NCBI RefSeq assembly: GCF_008642295.1
Contig: NZ_CP029190.1
Coordinates: forward strand, 372,001-436,000
Origin: Streptomyces venezuelae
GTDB lineage: Bacteria > Actinomycetota > Actinomycetes > Streptomycetales > Streptomycetaceae
Length of the DNA stretch: 64,000 nt
Direction: 5' to 3'
Below are positions 43,718-53,201 of this stretch, piece by piece. The translations under genes were made by a program, and so were the position numbers. The notes under the pieces were generated by a model that was given only the letters and a program-made list of their open reading frames with translations, was not told where the DNA came from and searched no databases. Every line of letters begins with the position of its first letter. The stretch's first letter is position 1.

Positions 43718-45130
43718 GTGACCCACACACCTCGTACTCGTCCCGCCGACGGCGAATTCGCGCTGCCGGAGACGGTGACCCCCGCGCTGCCGCCGGTCGA
43801 CTCGTTCACCGGGCTGGACCTGCCGGCGAGCGTGCAGCGGGTGCTGGCCGAGCTGGGGGTCCGGGAGCCGTTCCCCGTCCAGGCGGCCACCCTGCCGAAC
43901 GCGCTCGCGGGCCGGGACGTGCTGGCCCGGGCCCGGACCGGCTCCGGCAAGACCCTGGCCTTCGGGCTGGCGCTGCTGGTGCGTACGGCCGCGGGCACGG
44001 CCACCCCGGGCGGCCGGGCGGGGGCCAAGCAGCCGCTCGCCCTGGTGCTGGTCCCGACCCGGGAACTGGCCCAGCAGGTCACCGAGGCACTGGCCCCGTA
44101 CGCGCAGGCGCTGAAGCTGCGGATCGCGACGGCGGTCGGCGGTCTGGCGATCAACCGGCAGGCGGCAGCGCTGAAGGAGGGCGCGGAGGTCCTGGTCGCC
44201 ACCCCGGGCCGGCTGAAGGACCTGGTGGAGCGGCGGGACTGCCGGCTGGACCGGGTGGGCATCACGGTGCTCGACGAGGCCGACCAGATGTGCGATCTGG
44301 GGTTCCTGCCGCAGGTCACCGAAATCCTGGACCTGGTGCGGCCGGACGGGCAACGGATGCTGTTCTCCGCCACCCTGGACCGCAATGTCGACCTGCTGGT
44401 CCACCGGTACCTGAACGATCCCACCGTCCACTCGGTGGATCCGTCCGCGGGCGCGGTGCACACGATGGAGCACCATGTGCTCCAGGTGCACGCGGCCGAC
44501 AAGTACGCGACGGCGACGGAGATCGCGGCCCGGGACGGCCGGGTCCTGCTGTTCCTGGACACCAAGGTCGCGGTGGACCGCTTCACCCGGCACCTGCGGG
44601 ACAGCGGGGTGCGGGCCGCCGCACTGCACGGCGGAAAGTCCCAGCCGCAGCGCACGCACACCCTGGCGCAGTTCAAGAAGGGCGAGATCACGGCGCTGGT
44701 GGCGACCAATGTGGCCGCCCGCGGCATCCATGTGGACGAGCTGGACCTGGTGGTGAACCTGGACCCGCCGGCGGACGCCAAGGACTACCTGCACCGCGGT
44801 GGCCGGACGGCCCGCGCCGGGGAGTCGGGCAAGGTGGTCACCCTGGTCACCGCGAACCAGCGGCGCGACCTGGCGCGGCTGCTCGCCGAGGCGGGCATCC
44901 GGGCGGAGGTCACCCAGGTCCGCTCGGGTGAGGCGGAGCTGACCCGGATCACCGGGGCGAAGGCGGCCCCGGCGGGGGCCGGGGGCCGGGGCGCCAAGGG
45001 CGGCGCGGCACCCGAACGGGCCTTCCGCGGCCTGGGCGCCCGCCCGGCGAAGGAGACCCGCAAGGCGGCGGAGGCCCGCAAAACGGCCGAGGCCCGCCGC
45101 GCGGCCCGCATCCGCCGCGGGGCCCCCTAA
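43718..45130 (+). CDS. DEAD-box RNA helicase
   Basis: 470 residues from GTG 43718, preceded by GGGGAAGG. Motifs in order: Q motif FPVQAATLPNAL, I ARTGSGKT, Ia PTRELA, Ib TPGR, II DEAD (VLDEADQM), III SAT, IV LLFLDT, V ARGIHVDELD and VI HRGGRTARAG. A Lys/Arg/Ala-rich C-terminal tail (~410-470) probably adds RNA affinity. It would remodel mRNA or ribosome-assembly RNA, often in the cold. Its TAA overlaps the stop of the convergent response regulator. Confidence 0.94.
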   Translation: MTHTPRTRPADGEFALPETVTPALPPVDSFTGLDLPASVQRVLAELGVREPFPVQAATLPNALAGRDVLARARTGSGKTLAFGLALLVRTAAGTATPGGRAGAKQPLALVLVPTRELAQQVTEALAPYAQALKLRIATAVGGLAINRQAAALKEGAEVLVATPGRLKDLVERRDCRLDRVGITVLDEADQMCDLGFLPQVTEILDLVRPDGQRMLFSATLDRNVDLLVHRYLNDPTVHSVDPSAGAVHTMEHHVLQVHAADKYATATEIAARDGRVLLFLDTKVAVDRFTRHLRDSGVRAAALHGGKSQPQRTHTLAQFKKGEITALVATNVAARGIHVDELDLVVNLDPPADAKDYLHRGGRTARAGESGKVVTLVTANQRRDLARLLAEAGIRAEVTQVRSGEAELTRITGAKAAPAGAGGRGAKGGAAPERAFRGLGARPAKETRKAAEARKTAEARRAARIRRGAP

Positions 45131-45792
45131 GCCGGCCGCTGGGCCTGCACCAGCCCCGTCTCGTACGCGGCGATCACCGCCTGGGCCCGGTCGCGTACGC
45201 CGAGCTTGCCGAAGACGCCGGTGATGTGGTTCTTGACCGTGGAGACGCTGATGTCCAGTTCCGCGGCGATGCCGGCGTTGTCCAGGCCGCAGGAGAGCAG
45301 CCGCCAGATCTCCACCTCGCGCGGGGTGAGCCCGGCGGGTGCCGTCGGGGCGGGCCGGGGCTCGCGCGCGGCCGACCTCACGTAGGTGGAGATCAGGCGG
45401 GTCAACAGGCGCGGCGCCACGGCCGCCTCGCCCGCGTGGACGGTACGGACGGCCGTGACCAGTTCCTCCGGGGAGATGTCCTTGGGCAGGAAGCCGTAGG
45501 CACCGGCACGCAGGGCCGCGACGACGTACTCGTCCATGTCGAAGGTGCTCAGCGCGAGCACCCGGGCCGCGGGCCGGACCTCGGCCAGTCGCCCGGTGGC
45601 GGCCACTCCGTCGAGCACGGGCATCCGGATGTCCATCACCACCACGTCGGCAAGGAGCCGCCCGGCCAGGTCCACGGCCTCCGCTCCGTCCGCGGCCTCG
45701 CCGACCACCTCGATGTCCGGGTCGGGCGCCAGGATCAGGGCCAGGCCGCGCCGCACCAGCGGCTGGTCGTCGGCGATGAGCACGCGGATCAC
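45127..45792 (-). CDS. NarL/LuxR-family response regulator
   Basis: 221 residues from GTG 45792. The receiver domain has the acidic pair DD near residue 8, phospho-acceptor Asp in VVMDIRMP (~54), and the conserved Thr/Ser and Lys positions (ALSTFD; LPKDIS). The C-terminal LuxR HTH is LTPREVEIWRLLSCGLDNAGIAAELDISVSTVKNHI. The start overlaps the kinase stop by 4 nt (GTGA), so they form a coupled two-component pair. The probable target is the divergent MMPL gene beyond the kinase. Confidence 0.93.
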   Translation of the reverse strand: MIRVLIADDQPLVRRGLALILAPDPDIEVVGEAADGAEAVDLAGRLLADVVVMDIRMPVLDGVAATGRLAEVRPAARVLALSTFDMDEYVVAALRAGAYGFLPKDISPEELVTAVRTVHAGEAAVAPRLLTRLISTYVRSAAREPRPAPTAPAGLTPREVEIWRLLSCGLDNAGIAAELDISVSTVKNHITGVFGKLGVRDRAQAVIAAYETGLVQAQRPA

Positions 45793-47003
45793 CGGCGGAG
45801 TTCCTCTCGTGACGGGTGGAGCGGGTGGCGCGGGGGGAGCGGTTGCCGCAGGTCCTCGGCGGCGTCGGGTGCCGCCGGTACGGGGAGGCGGGCCGCGACC
45901 AGGAAACCGCCGTCCTCGCGGGGGGCCGCCTCCAAGGTGCCGCCGTGCAGGGCGACGCGTTCCCGCATGCCGATCAGGCCGTACCCGCCGCGCCGGGCGG
46001 GCGTGCGCCGGCCGGCCCCGTCGCGGGGGCACTCGTTGCGGACCTCCACGGCGACCTCGTCCGGACGGTAGGTCAGCGATACCCTGGCGGGCGCGTTCCC
46101 GGCGTGCTTCCGGGCATTGGTCAGGGCTTCCTGCACGATCCGGAACACCGTCAGGCCGACGGTGGGCGGCAGTGGGCGGGGCGGGCCGCTGACGGAGAAC
46201 TCGGTGTCCATGCCGGCGAGCCGGGACTCCGTGACGATCCGCTCCAGGTCCCCGGGCCCGGGCTGCGGGGCCGGCGGGACGGTCTCCGGTTCCTCTCCGG
46301 CCCGCAGCACGTCGAGCAGTTGCCGCATCTCGCTCAGGGCCAGCCGGCCGGAGCCCTCCAGAGTGACCAGCGCCCCGCGGGCGGCCTCGGGGTCGTGGCC
46401 GAGGTTGGCCCGGGCACCGCCGGCCATGAGCTGCATGGTGGTGATGTGGTGGGCGACGATGTCGTGCAGCTCCCGGGCGATGCGGCGGCGCTCCTCGGCC
46501 ACCGCCCGCTCCGCGAGCAGGGCCCGTGTGGCCTCGGTCTCCCGCTGCCAACGTCTGACCACGTGGCCCGTGGTGACGACGAGCAGCGCGGCACCGGTGT
46601 TGGCGAGGAGCCCGAAGCCGGAGTCGAAGGGCAGTCCGCCCTGGCCCAGGCTGTTCAGCGGCGCCGTCACGAGGGCGGCCCCGACCACCACGGATGTCCG
46701 GCAGGCCACGGCGACCGAGTAGAGGGCGATGGCCGGGGTGAGGCCGAAGTGCGGGGACACCTGGGCGCTCAGGTTCACCATCACGCCCAGCAGCAGGACC
46801 GCCGAGAGCGTGGCAACCGGGTGACGGCGGCGGGCCAGCAGCGCGAGTGACGAGGCCACCACGAGGAAGGCCGCCGCGATTCCCAGGGGAACGCCGTCGA
46901 ACTGGGTATCGAGGGTGAAGCCCGTGAGGTCCACGGCCGCCGCCCCGACCGCCACCAGCGCGTCGTTGCGCGACCACGTCAGCCTCTCGGCGCGCGTGCC
47001 CAT
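45789..47003 (-). CDS. Sensor histidine kinase (HisKA_3, DesK-like)
   Basis: 404 residues from ATG 47003, with GAGAGGGG upstream. Four to six N-terminal membrane helices (~15-150) carry no large extracellular domain, suggesting membrane or intramembrane sensing. The dimerisation/phospho-acceptor segment is ERRRIARELHDIVAHHITTMQ (His ~183), and the ATPase domain has the N-box EALTNARKHA and GYGLIGMRERV. It pairs with the overlapping NarL regulator. Envelope-stress sensing is inferred from topology and the divergent MMPL exporter. Confidence 0.92.
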   Translation of the reverse strand: MGTRAERLTWSRNDALVAVGAAAVDLTGFTLDTQFDGVPLGIAAAFLVVASSLALLARRRHPVATLSAVLLLGVMVNLSAQVSPHFGLTPAIALYSVAVACRTSVVVGAALVTAPLNSLGQGGLPFDSGFGLLANTGAALLVVTTGHVVRRWQRETEATRALLAERAVAEERRRIARELHDIVAHHITTMQLMAGGARANLGHDPEAARGALVTLEGSGRLALSEMRQLLDVLRAGEEPETVPPAPQPGPGDLERIVTESRLAGMDTEFSVSGPPRPLPPTVGLTVFRIVQEALTNARKHAGNAPARVSLTYRPDEVAVEVRNECPRDGAGRRTPARRGGYGLIGMRERVALHGGTLEAAPREDGGFLVAARLPVPAAPDAAEDLRQPLPPRHPLHPSREELRR

Positions 47004-47095
47004 CGATACGGCCCCTCTCTCACGGACCGCCGTCGGGCTGCCCTCCCGGCTCCATTCTCCCACCGGCCCGCACCCCCGGACACCGCCCCCACGGG

Positions 47096-47133
47096 CCGGT
47101 CCCGACCAGGACCAGGGTCCTGGTCGGGACCGG
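47096..47133. promoter_or_regulatory. 38-bp perfect inverted repeat in kinase/MMPL divergent region
   Basis: Arms of 18 bp (starting CCGGTCCCGACCAGGACC) are exact complements around a 2-bp centre AG. It lies 93 bp upstream of the kinase start and ~155 bp upstream of the MMPL start, so it may be an operator for the NarL-type regulator or an RNA hairpin. A TGACCCCACCGG duplication follows at about 47241-47264. Confidence 0.55.
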
Positions 47134-47288
47134 CTCCCGGACCGTGGTCCCGGCCGCGGAATCCTCCTCCACCAGGACGTTTGCCCGGCGGGCCGCTGAT
47201 GTTCTGGATACCGGCCGGGTGACCCCGGCCCCATGACCCCACCGGTGACCCCACCGGTGACCCACTGATGACCGACCGGAGGAGAACA

Positions 47289-49484
47289 GTGATCCGCGCC
47301 CTGACGGGATGCTCGACGAGGAACCCATGGAAGGTGATCGCCCTCTGGGCGGTGCTGGGTATCGGTCTTGCGATCCTCGGCCAGATGTTCGTCTTCCGCG
47401 CCACCCAGCCGGGCGACGACGGGTTCCTGCCGCCCTCCTACGACTCGGCGGCAGCGCTGCGGATCTCCGAGGAGAGCTTCGGGGCCCGGCCGGACTCGGA
47501 CCCGCTGACGGTCCTGGTGGCGCGTAGCGACGGGGCGGCGCTCGCCGCGTCCGACGAGCGCGTGATCGAGGAGGTGTCGGGGCGGCTGGCCCGGCAGGAG
47601 GTCGTCATGCCCAGGAACGAGGACGATCTGCCGTTCTCGGAGGACCACTCCCAGACTCCTCGGGTGAGCGTGGGCATGACGGCCCCGGACCGGTCCTTCC
47701 GGCTGCTGTCCGTTGAACTGAAGGGCAATCCGCAGGACCCCGGCGTGCAGGGCACGTACAAGGAGTTCCGCGAGCGGGCGAGGGCCGAGTTCCGGGAGGC
47801 GGGTCTGCGGACGGGGTTCACCGGCGGCCTCGCCACCACGGTGGACTCCGCGGACGCCGAGGAGACCCGGTCGGCGGTCGTCGGCGCGGTGGTGCTGGGT
47901 CTGATCGTCCTGCTCCACGTCCTGGTCTTTCGCAGCGTGCTCGCCGCGCTGCTGCCGCTCCTCGCGGTGACGATCATCGGCAGCGCCGCGGCCGGGGCGG
48001 TGGTCATGGCCTCGATGGCCGCCGGGGTCCGGCTGGCCCCCTCCACCCCCGGGCTCATCAACGTGGTGCTGATGGGCATCGGGGTCGACTACTTCCTCTT
48101 CCTCCTCTTCCGCTTCCGCGAACAGCTGCGGAGCCACCCCGGGCAGAGCGGACGCGAGGCGGCCACCGAGGTCGCCGGCCGGGTGGGCATGGCGGTCACC
48201 TCGGCGGCGCTGACGATCGTCGCCGCTTTCGCCACCCTCGGGATCGCCTCCTTCGGACAGTTCCGGGTGCTGGGCCCGGCGATCGCGGTATCCGTACTGG
48301 TGATGCTCCTGGGAAGCCTCACTCTGATGCCGGCGCTGCTGGCCGTGACCGGCCGGAGGATGTTCTGGCCGTCGCGCGTCCTGGGGCGGGAGCCGCGCGA
48401 GGGCATGGCCGGCCGCCTCGGCCGGCTGACGGCCCGCCGCCCGGTGACGCTCCTCCTCGCGTCGCTGGTGCTGCTCGGCGCGCTGACGACGGGTCTGGCC
48501 GGGATTCGCATGGACTACGGGCAGTCCGGTTCGGGTGGTGAGCGGACCGCCGCGGTGGAGACGGCAGAGGAGATCTCCAGGGCCCTGCCCGCCGGAGCCT
48601 CGGACCCGACGAGCGTGCTCGTCACCACGGAGGACGGCGCCCCGCTCGGCGCGGAGCGCGTGGCCGGGCTGGCGACGGCACTGGCCCGGGTGCCGGGAGT
48701 GGGCCGGGTCGCCCCGACCGTGCTGAGCGAGGACGGCAAAGCGGCCCGGATCGACCTGCTGCTGACCGTGGAGTCCGGCGGGCAGCAGGCCCGTGACCTG
48801 GTCTCCGGGCCCGTCCGGGAAACGGTACGGGCGAACCTGCCGGCGGGGACGGAGGCCCATGTCGGCGGAACGGCGGCGGTGTTCGCGGACATCGCGGTGG
48901 CGGTCGACAAGGACCTCAAGGTCATCTTCCCGGTGGCGGCGGTGCTGATAGCCGTCATCCTGTTGGTGCTGCTGCGCAGCGTGCTCGCACCGGTCGTGCT
49001 GATGCTCGCCGTCGGCCTCGGCTTCGCGGCCACGCTGGGTGCATCGGCGCTGGTCTTCCAGCACGCGTTGGACCGGCCGGGCGTGGACTTCACGCTCCCG
49101 CTGGTGCTGTTCCTGTTCGTGGTGGCGCTGGGCACCGACTACAACATCCTGATCAGCGACCGGCTGCGGGAGGAGATGGAACGGCCCGGACCGGCCCGCG
49201 CGGCGGTGGCCCGCGCCGTGCGGCACACCGCGCCGGCGATCGCGACGGCCGGACTGGTGCTCGCCGCCTCCTTCGGCAGCCTGGCGGTGAGCCCGCACGC
49301 CGGGACCCAGCAGATCGGCTTCGCCACGGCGCTCGGAATCCTGCTGTCCGCCATGGTCCTGTCCATCGTGCTCGTGCCGGCGCTGGCCGCGCTGCTCGGC
49401 CGCTCCCTGTGGTGGCCGGTGCGCCCGCGGGCGCGCGGCGGCGCGCCCCGGCGTCCGGAGCCCGCCAAGGTACCGGTGGGGTGA
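47289..49484 (+). CDS. MMPL family RND-type transporter
   Basis: 731 residues from GTG 47289, chosen for CGGAGGAG 5 nt upstream; ATG 47268 is possible. Two homologous halves each hold a periplasmic-type loop and a cluster of helices. Charged motifs in the membrane, GIGVDYFLFLLFRFRE and ALGTDYNILISDRLREE, are the proton-relay Asp-Tyr pairs of MMPL/ActII-3 transporters. It would export lipids or drugs by proton motive force. It is divergent from the two-component pair and probably controlled by it. A hairpin terminator follows. Confidence 0.92.
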   Translation: MIRALTGCSTRNPWKVIALWAVLGIGLAILGQMFVFRATQPGDDGFLPPSYDSAAALRISEESFGARPDSDPLTVLVARSDGAALAASDERVIEEVSGRLARQEVVMPRNEDDLPFSEDHSQTPRVSVGMTAPDRSFRLLSVELKGNPQDPGVQGTYKEFRERARAEFREAGLRTGFTGGLATTVDSADAEETRSAVVGAVVLGLIVLLHVLVFRSVLAALLPLLAVTIIGSAAAGAVVMASMAAGVRLAPSTPGLINVVLMGIGVDYFLFLLFRFREQLRSHPGQSGREAATEVAGRVGMAVTSAALTIVAAFATLGIASFGQFRVLGPAIAVSVLVMLLGSLTLMPALLAVTGRRMFWPSRVLGREPREGMAGRLGRLTARRPVTLLLASLVLLGALTTGLAGIRMDYGQSGSGGERTAAVETAEEISRALPAGASDPTSVLVTTEDGAPLGAERVAGLATALARVPGVGRVAPTVLSEDGKAARIDLLLTVESGGQQARDLVSGPVRETVRANLPAGTEAHVGGTAAVFADIAVAVDKDLKVIFPVAAVLIAVILLVLLRSVLAPVVLMLAVGLGFAATLGASALVFQHALDRPGVDFTLPLVLFLFVVALGTDYNILISDRLREEMERPGPARAAVARAVRHTAPAIATAGLVLAASFGSLAVSPHAGTQQIGFATALGILLSAMVLSIVLVPALAALLGRSLWWPVRPRARGGAPRRPEPAKVPVG

Positions 49485-49504
49485 ACACCGAACGCGGGCA
49501 CGGG

Positions 49505-49533
49505 CCGCCCGGGACCTCGGAGGTCCCGGGCGG
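49505..49533 (+). terminator. Hairpin terminator after MMPL gene
   Basis: 13-bp arms CCGCCCGGGACCT and its complement with a 3-nt CGG loop, 20 bp after the MMPL stop. Confidence 0.75.
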
Positions 49534-49560
49534 TCCCGACGACAGCCCCCGCCAAGGGGG

Positions 49561-49618
49561 TTGGCGTAACAGGTGCGCTCACATAGCATGCGGGCGAAAC
49601 ATGAGCCCTACTCACATT
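49561..49618 (+). promoter_or_regulatory. Alpha-galactosidase promoter with TetR-type operator
   Basis: A -35 TTGGCG (49561-49566) and -10 TAGCAT (49584-49589) have a 17-bp spacer. The operator AACATGAGCC-N3-CTCACATT (49598-49618) follows immediately and would block elongation or initiation. A further half-site GCTCACAT lies in the spacer (49577-49584). The same operator, 18 of 21 bases identical, lies between the TetR and beta-glucosidase genes at 56478-56498. Confidence 0.75.
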
Positions 49619-49628
49619 GAGGCCGCGT

Positions 49629-51689
49629 GTGATCACCTACCATTCCGAAGCCCGCCTGTGGCTGCTGAGCACACCCGGCACCTCCTACGCCTTCCGGCTG
49701 GACGCCGACGACGTCCCCCGGCACGTGCACTGGGGCCGGCCGCTGAGCCTGGAGCAGGCCGTCGCGATCGCGGCCGACCTGCCCGCCGAGGACCCCGGCG
49801 GCGACGACCCCGGCGGCGAGGAGTACGTGGTCGAGGGCGGCCTGCGGTTCGGGGCACCGTCGCTGACCGTCCGGTTCGACGACGGCGTGCGCGGCTTCGA
49901 GTGGGAGTTCGTCTCACACCGGGCCGAGGGCGGCCTGCTCACCCTCTCCTTCACCGACCGGATCCGCTCCCTGGGTCTCGACCTGCACTACCGGATCCGG
50001 GACGGCCACGACCAGGTGGAACGGTGGGCGGTCCTCACCGCGGACGAGCCGGTGGACGTCCTGCGGTTCGACTCCGCCGCCTGGACGCTGCCCGCCCGCG
50101 ACGACTACCGGGTCAGTCATGTGGTGGGCGAGTGGGGCAGGGAGTTCCAACTCCGGCGCGACCGGGTGCCCATCGGGGAAACGGTGTTCACCAGCCGCCT
50201 CGGCATCACGGGACCGCACACCGGACCCTGGCTGATGCTCGACGCGCACGACGCCGCCGAGGAGCACGGCGAGGTCTGGAGCGTGGCCCTGGCCTGGAGC
50301 GGCAGCCGCCGGATCACTGTGCGCCGCGACCCGTACGGCCGCGCCTCCTGCACCGGGGGCTTCGGCCACGAGGGCCTGATCTGGAGACTGCTCCCCGGCG
50401 AGCGCCTGGAGACCCCCGTGTTCACCGGGCTGTACGCCCCCAACGGCTTCGGCGCCACCAGCCGCCGCTGGCACGCCTACGTCGAAGGCCAGGTGCTGCC
50501 CGCCCGTCCGGCCGAACGCCCGCTGATCTTCAACTCGTGGGAGGCGACCGAGTTCGACATCAGCGAGAAGCAGCAGACCGAACTGGCCGAGCTGGCCGCG
50601 GGTCTGGGCGTCGAGGTCTTCGTCGTGGACGACGCCTGGTTCGGCGCCCGTACCGGCGACACGGCCGGGCTCGGCGACTGGTGGCCCAACCCCGAACGCT
50701 TTCCGGACGGCCTGGGCCCCCTCGCCGACCATGTGCGCGCGCTGGGCATGGGTTTCGGCCTGTGGGTCGAGCCCGAGGCGGTCAACCCCGACAGCGACCT
50801 GTTCCGTGCGCACCCCGACTGGATCCTCTGCCAGGACGGCCGCACCCGCACGCAGCGCCGTAACCAGCACGTGCTGAACTTCGCCCGCCGCGACGTCCGG
50901 GAATGGGCGGTCGACTGGCTGGTGAGGACCGTCAGCGAGCTGGACGTCGTCTTCCTCAAATGGGACATGAACCGGCCCTTCAGCGAGGCAGGGCAGCCCG
51001 GAGCCGCCGACCCCGACCGGGTCTGGATCGAGCACACCCGCGGCGTCTACGAGGTGATGGACCGGCTGCGCGCCGCCCGTCCCGGCCTGTACGTGGAGGC
51101 GTGCGCGGGCGGCGGCGGGCGGGCCGACCTGGGCGTGCTGGCCCGCGCCGACCAGATCTGGACCTCCGACAACACCGACGCCGCCGAACGGGTCGCGATC
51201 CAGCACGGCCACTGCCAGCTGTTGCCCGCCAGGACCATGGGCGCCTGGGTCACCGACAGCCCGAACGGCTTCACCGCCCGCCCGGCCTCGATCCGGTACC
51301 GCTTCCACGTCTCGATGGCCGGGGCGATGGGCATCGGCGGCGACCTCCGGAAATGGAGCGAGGACGAGCTGGCGTGGGCCCGGGGGCTGGTCGAGCAGTA
51401 CAAGCGGATCCGGCCCGTGGTGCACGGCGGCGCCCTGTACCGCCTCGGACACGACGCCGTGCAGTACCTCACCGGGGACGAGGCCGTCGTCTTCCGGTTC
51501 CAGCCGTCGGGGCTGAACCGCACCGTCGCCCGCACCCGGCTGAAGGGCCTCGACCCCAGCGCCCGCTACCGGGACGAGGACACCGGCGCCGTCCACGAGG
51601 GCGCCGTCCTGCTCGGCCACGGCCTCCCGCCGCTGCCGGCCTTCGACTGCACGAGCGAGCTCGTCCACCTCAAGAGAGTGCCCCGATGA
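49629..51689 (+). CDS. GH36 alpha-galactosidase
   Basis: 686 residues from GTG 49629, which has GAGG 6 nt upstream; a TTG at 49617 lies inside the operator. An N-terminal beta-supersandwich (~1-310) precedes the TIM barrel. The nucleophile Asp is in FLKWDMNRP (~440) and the acid/base Asp in WTSDNTDA (~510); NSWEATEFD and VDDAWFG are further GH36 hallmarks. No signal peptide, so it acts on imported alpha-galactosides such as melibiose or raffinose. Its stop overlaps the ATG of the sugar transporter. Controlled by the TetR-type operator just upstream (inference). Confidence 0.92.
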   Translation: MITYHSEARLWLLSTPGTSYAFRLDADDVPRHVHWGRPLSLEQAVAIAADLPAEDPGGDDPGGEEYVVEGGLRFGAPSLTVRFDDGVRGFEWEFVSHRAEGGLLTLSFTDRIRSLGLDLHYRIRDGHDQVERWAVLTADEPVDVLRFDSAAWTLPARDDYRVSHVVGEWGREFQLRRDRVPIGETVFTSRLGITGPHTGPWLMLDAHDAAEEHGEVWSVALAWSGSRRITVRRDPYGRASCTGGFGHEGLIWRLLPGERLETPVFTGLYAPNGFGATSRRWHAYVEGQVLPARPAERPLIFNSWEATEFDISEKQQTELAELAAGLGVEVFVVDDAWFGARTGDTAGLGDWWPNPERFPDGLGPLADHVRALGMGFGLWVEPEAVNPDSDLFRAHPDWILCQDGRTRTQRRNQHVLNFARRDVREWAVDWLVRTVSELDVVFLKWDMNRPFSEAGQPGAADPDRVWIEHTRGVYEVMDRLRAARPGLYVEACAGGGGRADLGVLARADQIWTSDNTDAAERVAIQHGHCQLLPARTMGAWVTDSPNGFTARPASIRYRFHVSMAGAMGIGGDLRKWSEDELAWARGLVEQYKRIRPVVHGGALYRLGHDAVQYLTGDEAVVFRFQPSGLNRTVARTRLKGLDPSARYRDEDTGAVHEGAVLLGHGLPPLPAFDCTSELVHLKRVPR

Positions 51690-52948
51690 GCCTCGCCCCC
51701 GAACGGCCCGGGGCCCTCGCCGAGCCGGCCCGCAAGGTCAGCCCCGGCTGGATCGCCCTGTACATGCTGGCCAACACCGGGATGTTCATCCCGATGCAGG
51801 TGCCGACCACGTTCCTGATGCCCGAGCAGATCGCCCAGATCGACCCGTCGGGGAAGGTCGGCAGCTACGCCTGGGTCAGCATGATGGGTGCGATCTCGGG
51901 AATCGTCATCGCACCGCTGGCGGGCGCGCTCTGCGACCGCACCACCGGCCGTTTCGGCAGCCGCCGGCCGTGGATGACCGTGGGCTCGCTGATCTGCATG
52001 GCAGCGCTGGTCTTCACCGGCCTCCAGACGACGGTCGCCGGGGTCGCGCTCGGCTCCCTCGTACTGTCCGCCTCCTTCATGATCATCGGCGCGGGGCTCG
52101 CCCCGGTGGTACCGGACCAGGTCCCCGTCGCACAACGCGGCCTGGTACTGGGCTGGGCCACGGTCCCCCAGGCCGGCGGCCTGATCGCGGGCGGGCTGCT
52201 GCTCGGGCTGGTCACCGGCTTCCCCGCGCAGTACGTACTGATGGCCGCCTTCCCGCTGCTGACCCTGCTGTTCGCGGTCGTCATGACGGACCGGCCGCTT
52301 CCCCCCGGGCACCGCGAGCCGTTCTCGCTACGCGCCTTCCTGGACGGCTACCGGATCAGCCCGCGCGAACACCCCGACTTCGTCTGGGCCATGGGCTCCC
52401 GGTTCATCATGGGGCTGGGCTACGGCCTGGGCACGCTCTACCTGCCGTACTTCCTGGACGACGTCCTGCACTACGAGCAGCTGTTCCCGGGGCAGTCCAC
52501 GGAGGACGGCCTGCTCATCGTGGTCGGCGTCAACTGCCTGGCCACGATCTCGACGGTGGTCCTCAGCGGCTGGCTCTCCGACCGGCTGGGCAAGCGCCGC
52601 ATGCTCGTCTTCCTCGGGGGCGTCACGATGGCCGTCGCCGCGGTCCCGCTCGCCCTGTCGCCCACCTGGACCATGACACTGGCCTCGGCCGTCATTCTGG
52701 GCCTGGGCTACGGCGTGTACCTGGCCGTCGACACCGCCCTGGTCACCGAGGTGCTCCCGGCCTCGGCCGACCGCGGCAAGGACATGGCCCTGGCCAACCT
52801 GATGGCTTCCCTGCCCTATGTCCTGGTACCCCCGGTCGCCTCGGTCGTTCTCGGAAGCCTGGGGGGATACCGCTCGTTGTTCCTCTGCTCCGCGGGCATG
52901 TCCGTGCTGGGCGCGGTGCTGGTCTGGAGGGTCAGGAGCGTCCGCTAA
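51686..52948 (+). CDS. GPH-type sugar:cation symporter (MFS superfamily)
   Basis: 420 residues with ~12 helices. The loop after helix 2, LCDRTTGRFGSRRPWM, is the glycoside-pentoside-hexuronide (GPH/SLC45-like) signature, and SDRLGKRR mirrors it in the second half. The ATG overlaps the stop of the alpha-galactosidase (ATGA), so uptake and hydrolysis are coupled. It probably imports the oligosaccharide or glycoside cleaved by the GH36 enzyme, and perhaps by the GH1 enzyme at 56.5 kb under the same operator. Confidence 0.9.
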   Translation: MSLAPERPGALAEPARKVSPGWIALYMLANTGMFIPMQVPTTFLMPEQIAQIDPSGKVGSYAWVSMMGAISGIVIAPLAGALCDRTTGRFGSRRPWMTVGSLICMAALVFTGLQTTVAGVALGSLVLSASFMIIGAGLAPVVPDQVPVAQRGLVLGWATVPQAGGLIAGGLLLGLVTGFPAQYVLMAAFPLLTLLFAVVMTDRPLPPGHREPFSLRAFLDGYRISPREHPDFVWAMGSRFIMGLGYGLGTLYLPYFLDDVLHYEQLFPGQSTEDGLLIVVGVNCLATISTVVLSGWLSDRLGKRRMLVFLGGVTMAVAAVPLALSPTWTMTLASAVILGLGYGVYLAVDTALVTEVLPASADRGKDMALANLMASLPYVLVPPVASVVLGSLGGYRSLFLCSAGMSVLGAVLVWRVRSVR

Positions 52949-53187
52949 CGCGGTCCCCGACGTGTCCGGCCTCGGGGAACATCGGTACAGCGGTTATCGG
53001 TGTGAACGATCGCGGCCCGCTCGGCGGGCTCCAGTTCGGCGGTGCGGAGGAAGTCGGCGACCTTGCCCGGCATGTCGAGAGTGCCCGGCGACTCCGGGGC
53101 GGGGGCGTCCTCCGCGGTGGCGGGATCGCGGACACGGCTGCGCGGGATCGACGCCTGGCGGAAGCCACGTTCCTGCAGGTCAGTCAA
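52945..53187 (-). pseudogene. Possible gene remnant
   Basis: An 80-codon frame reading ...DMPGKVADFLRTAELEPAERAAIVHTDN... has sensible amino-acid composition but a weak start and no recognised family. It overlaps the symporter stop and lies at the left edge of the segment that splits the sugar regulon. It could be the decayed end of a transferred gene, or chance. Confidence 0.3.
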
Positions 53188-53201
53188 TTCCGTCGGTGGC
53201 C

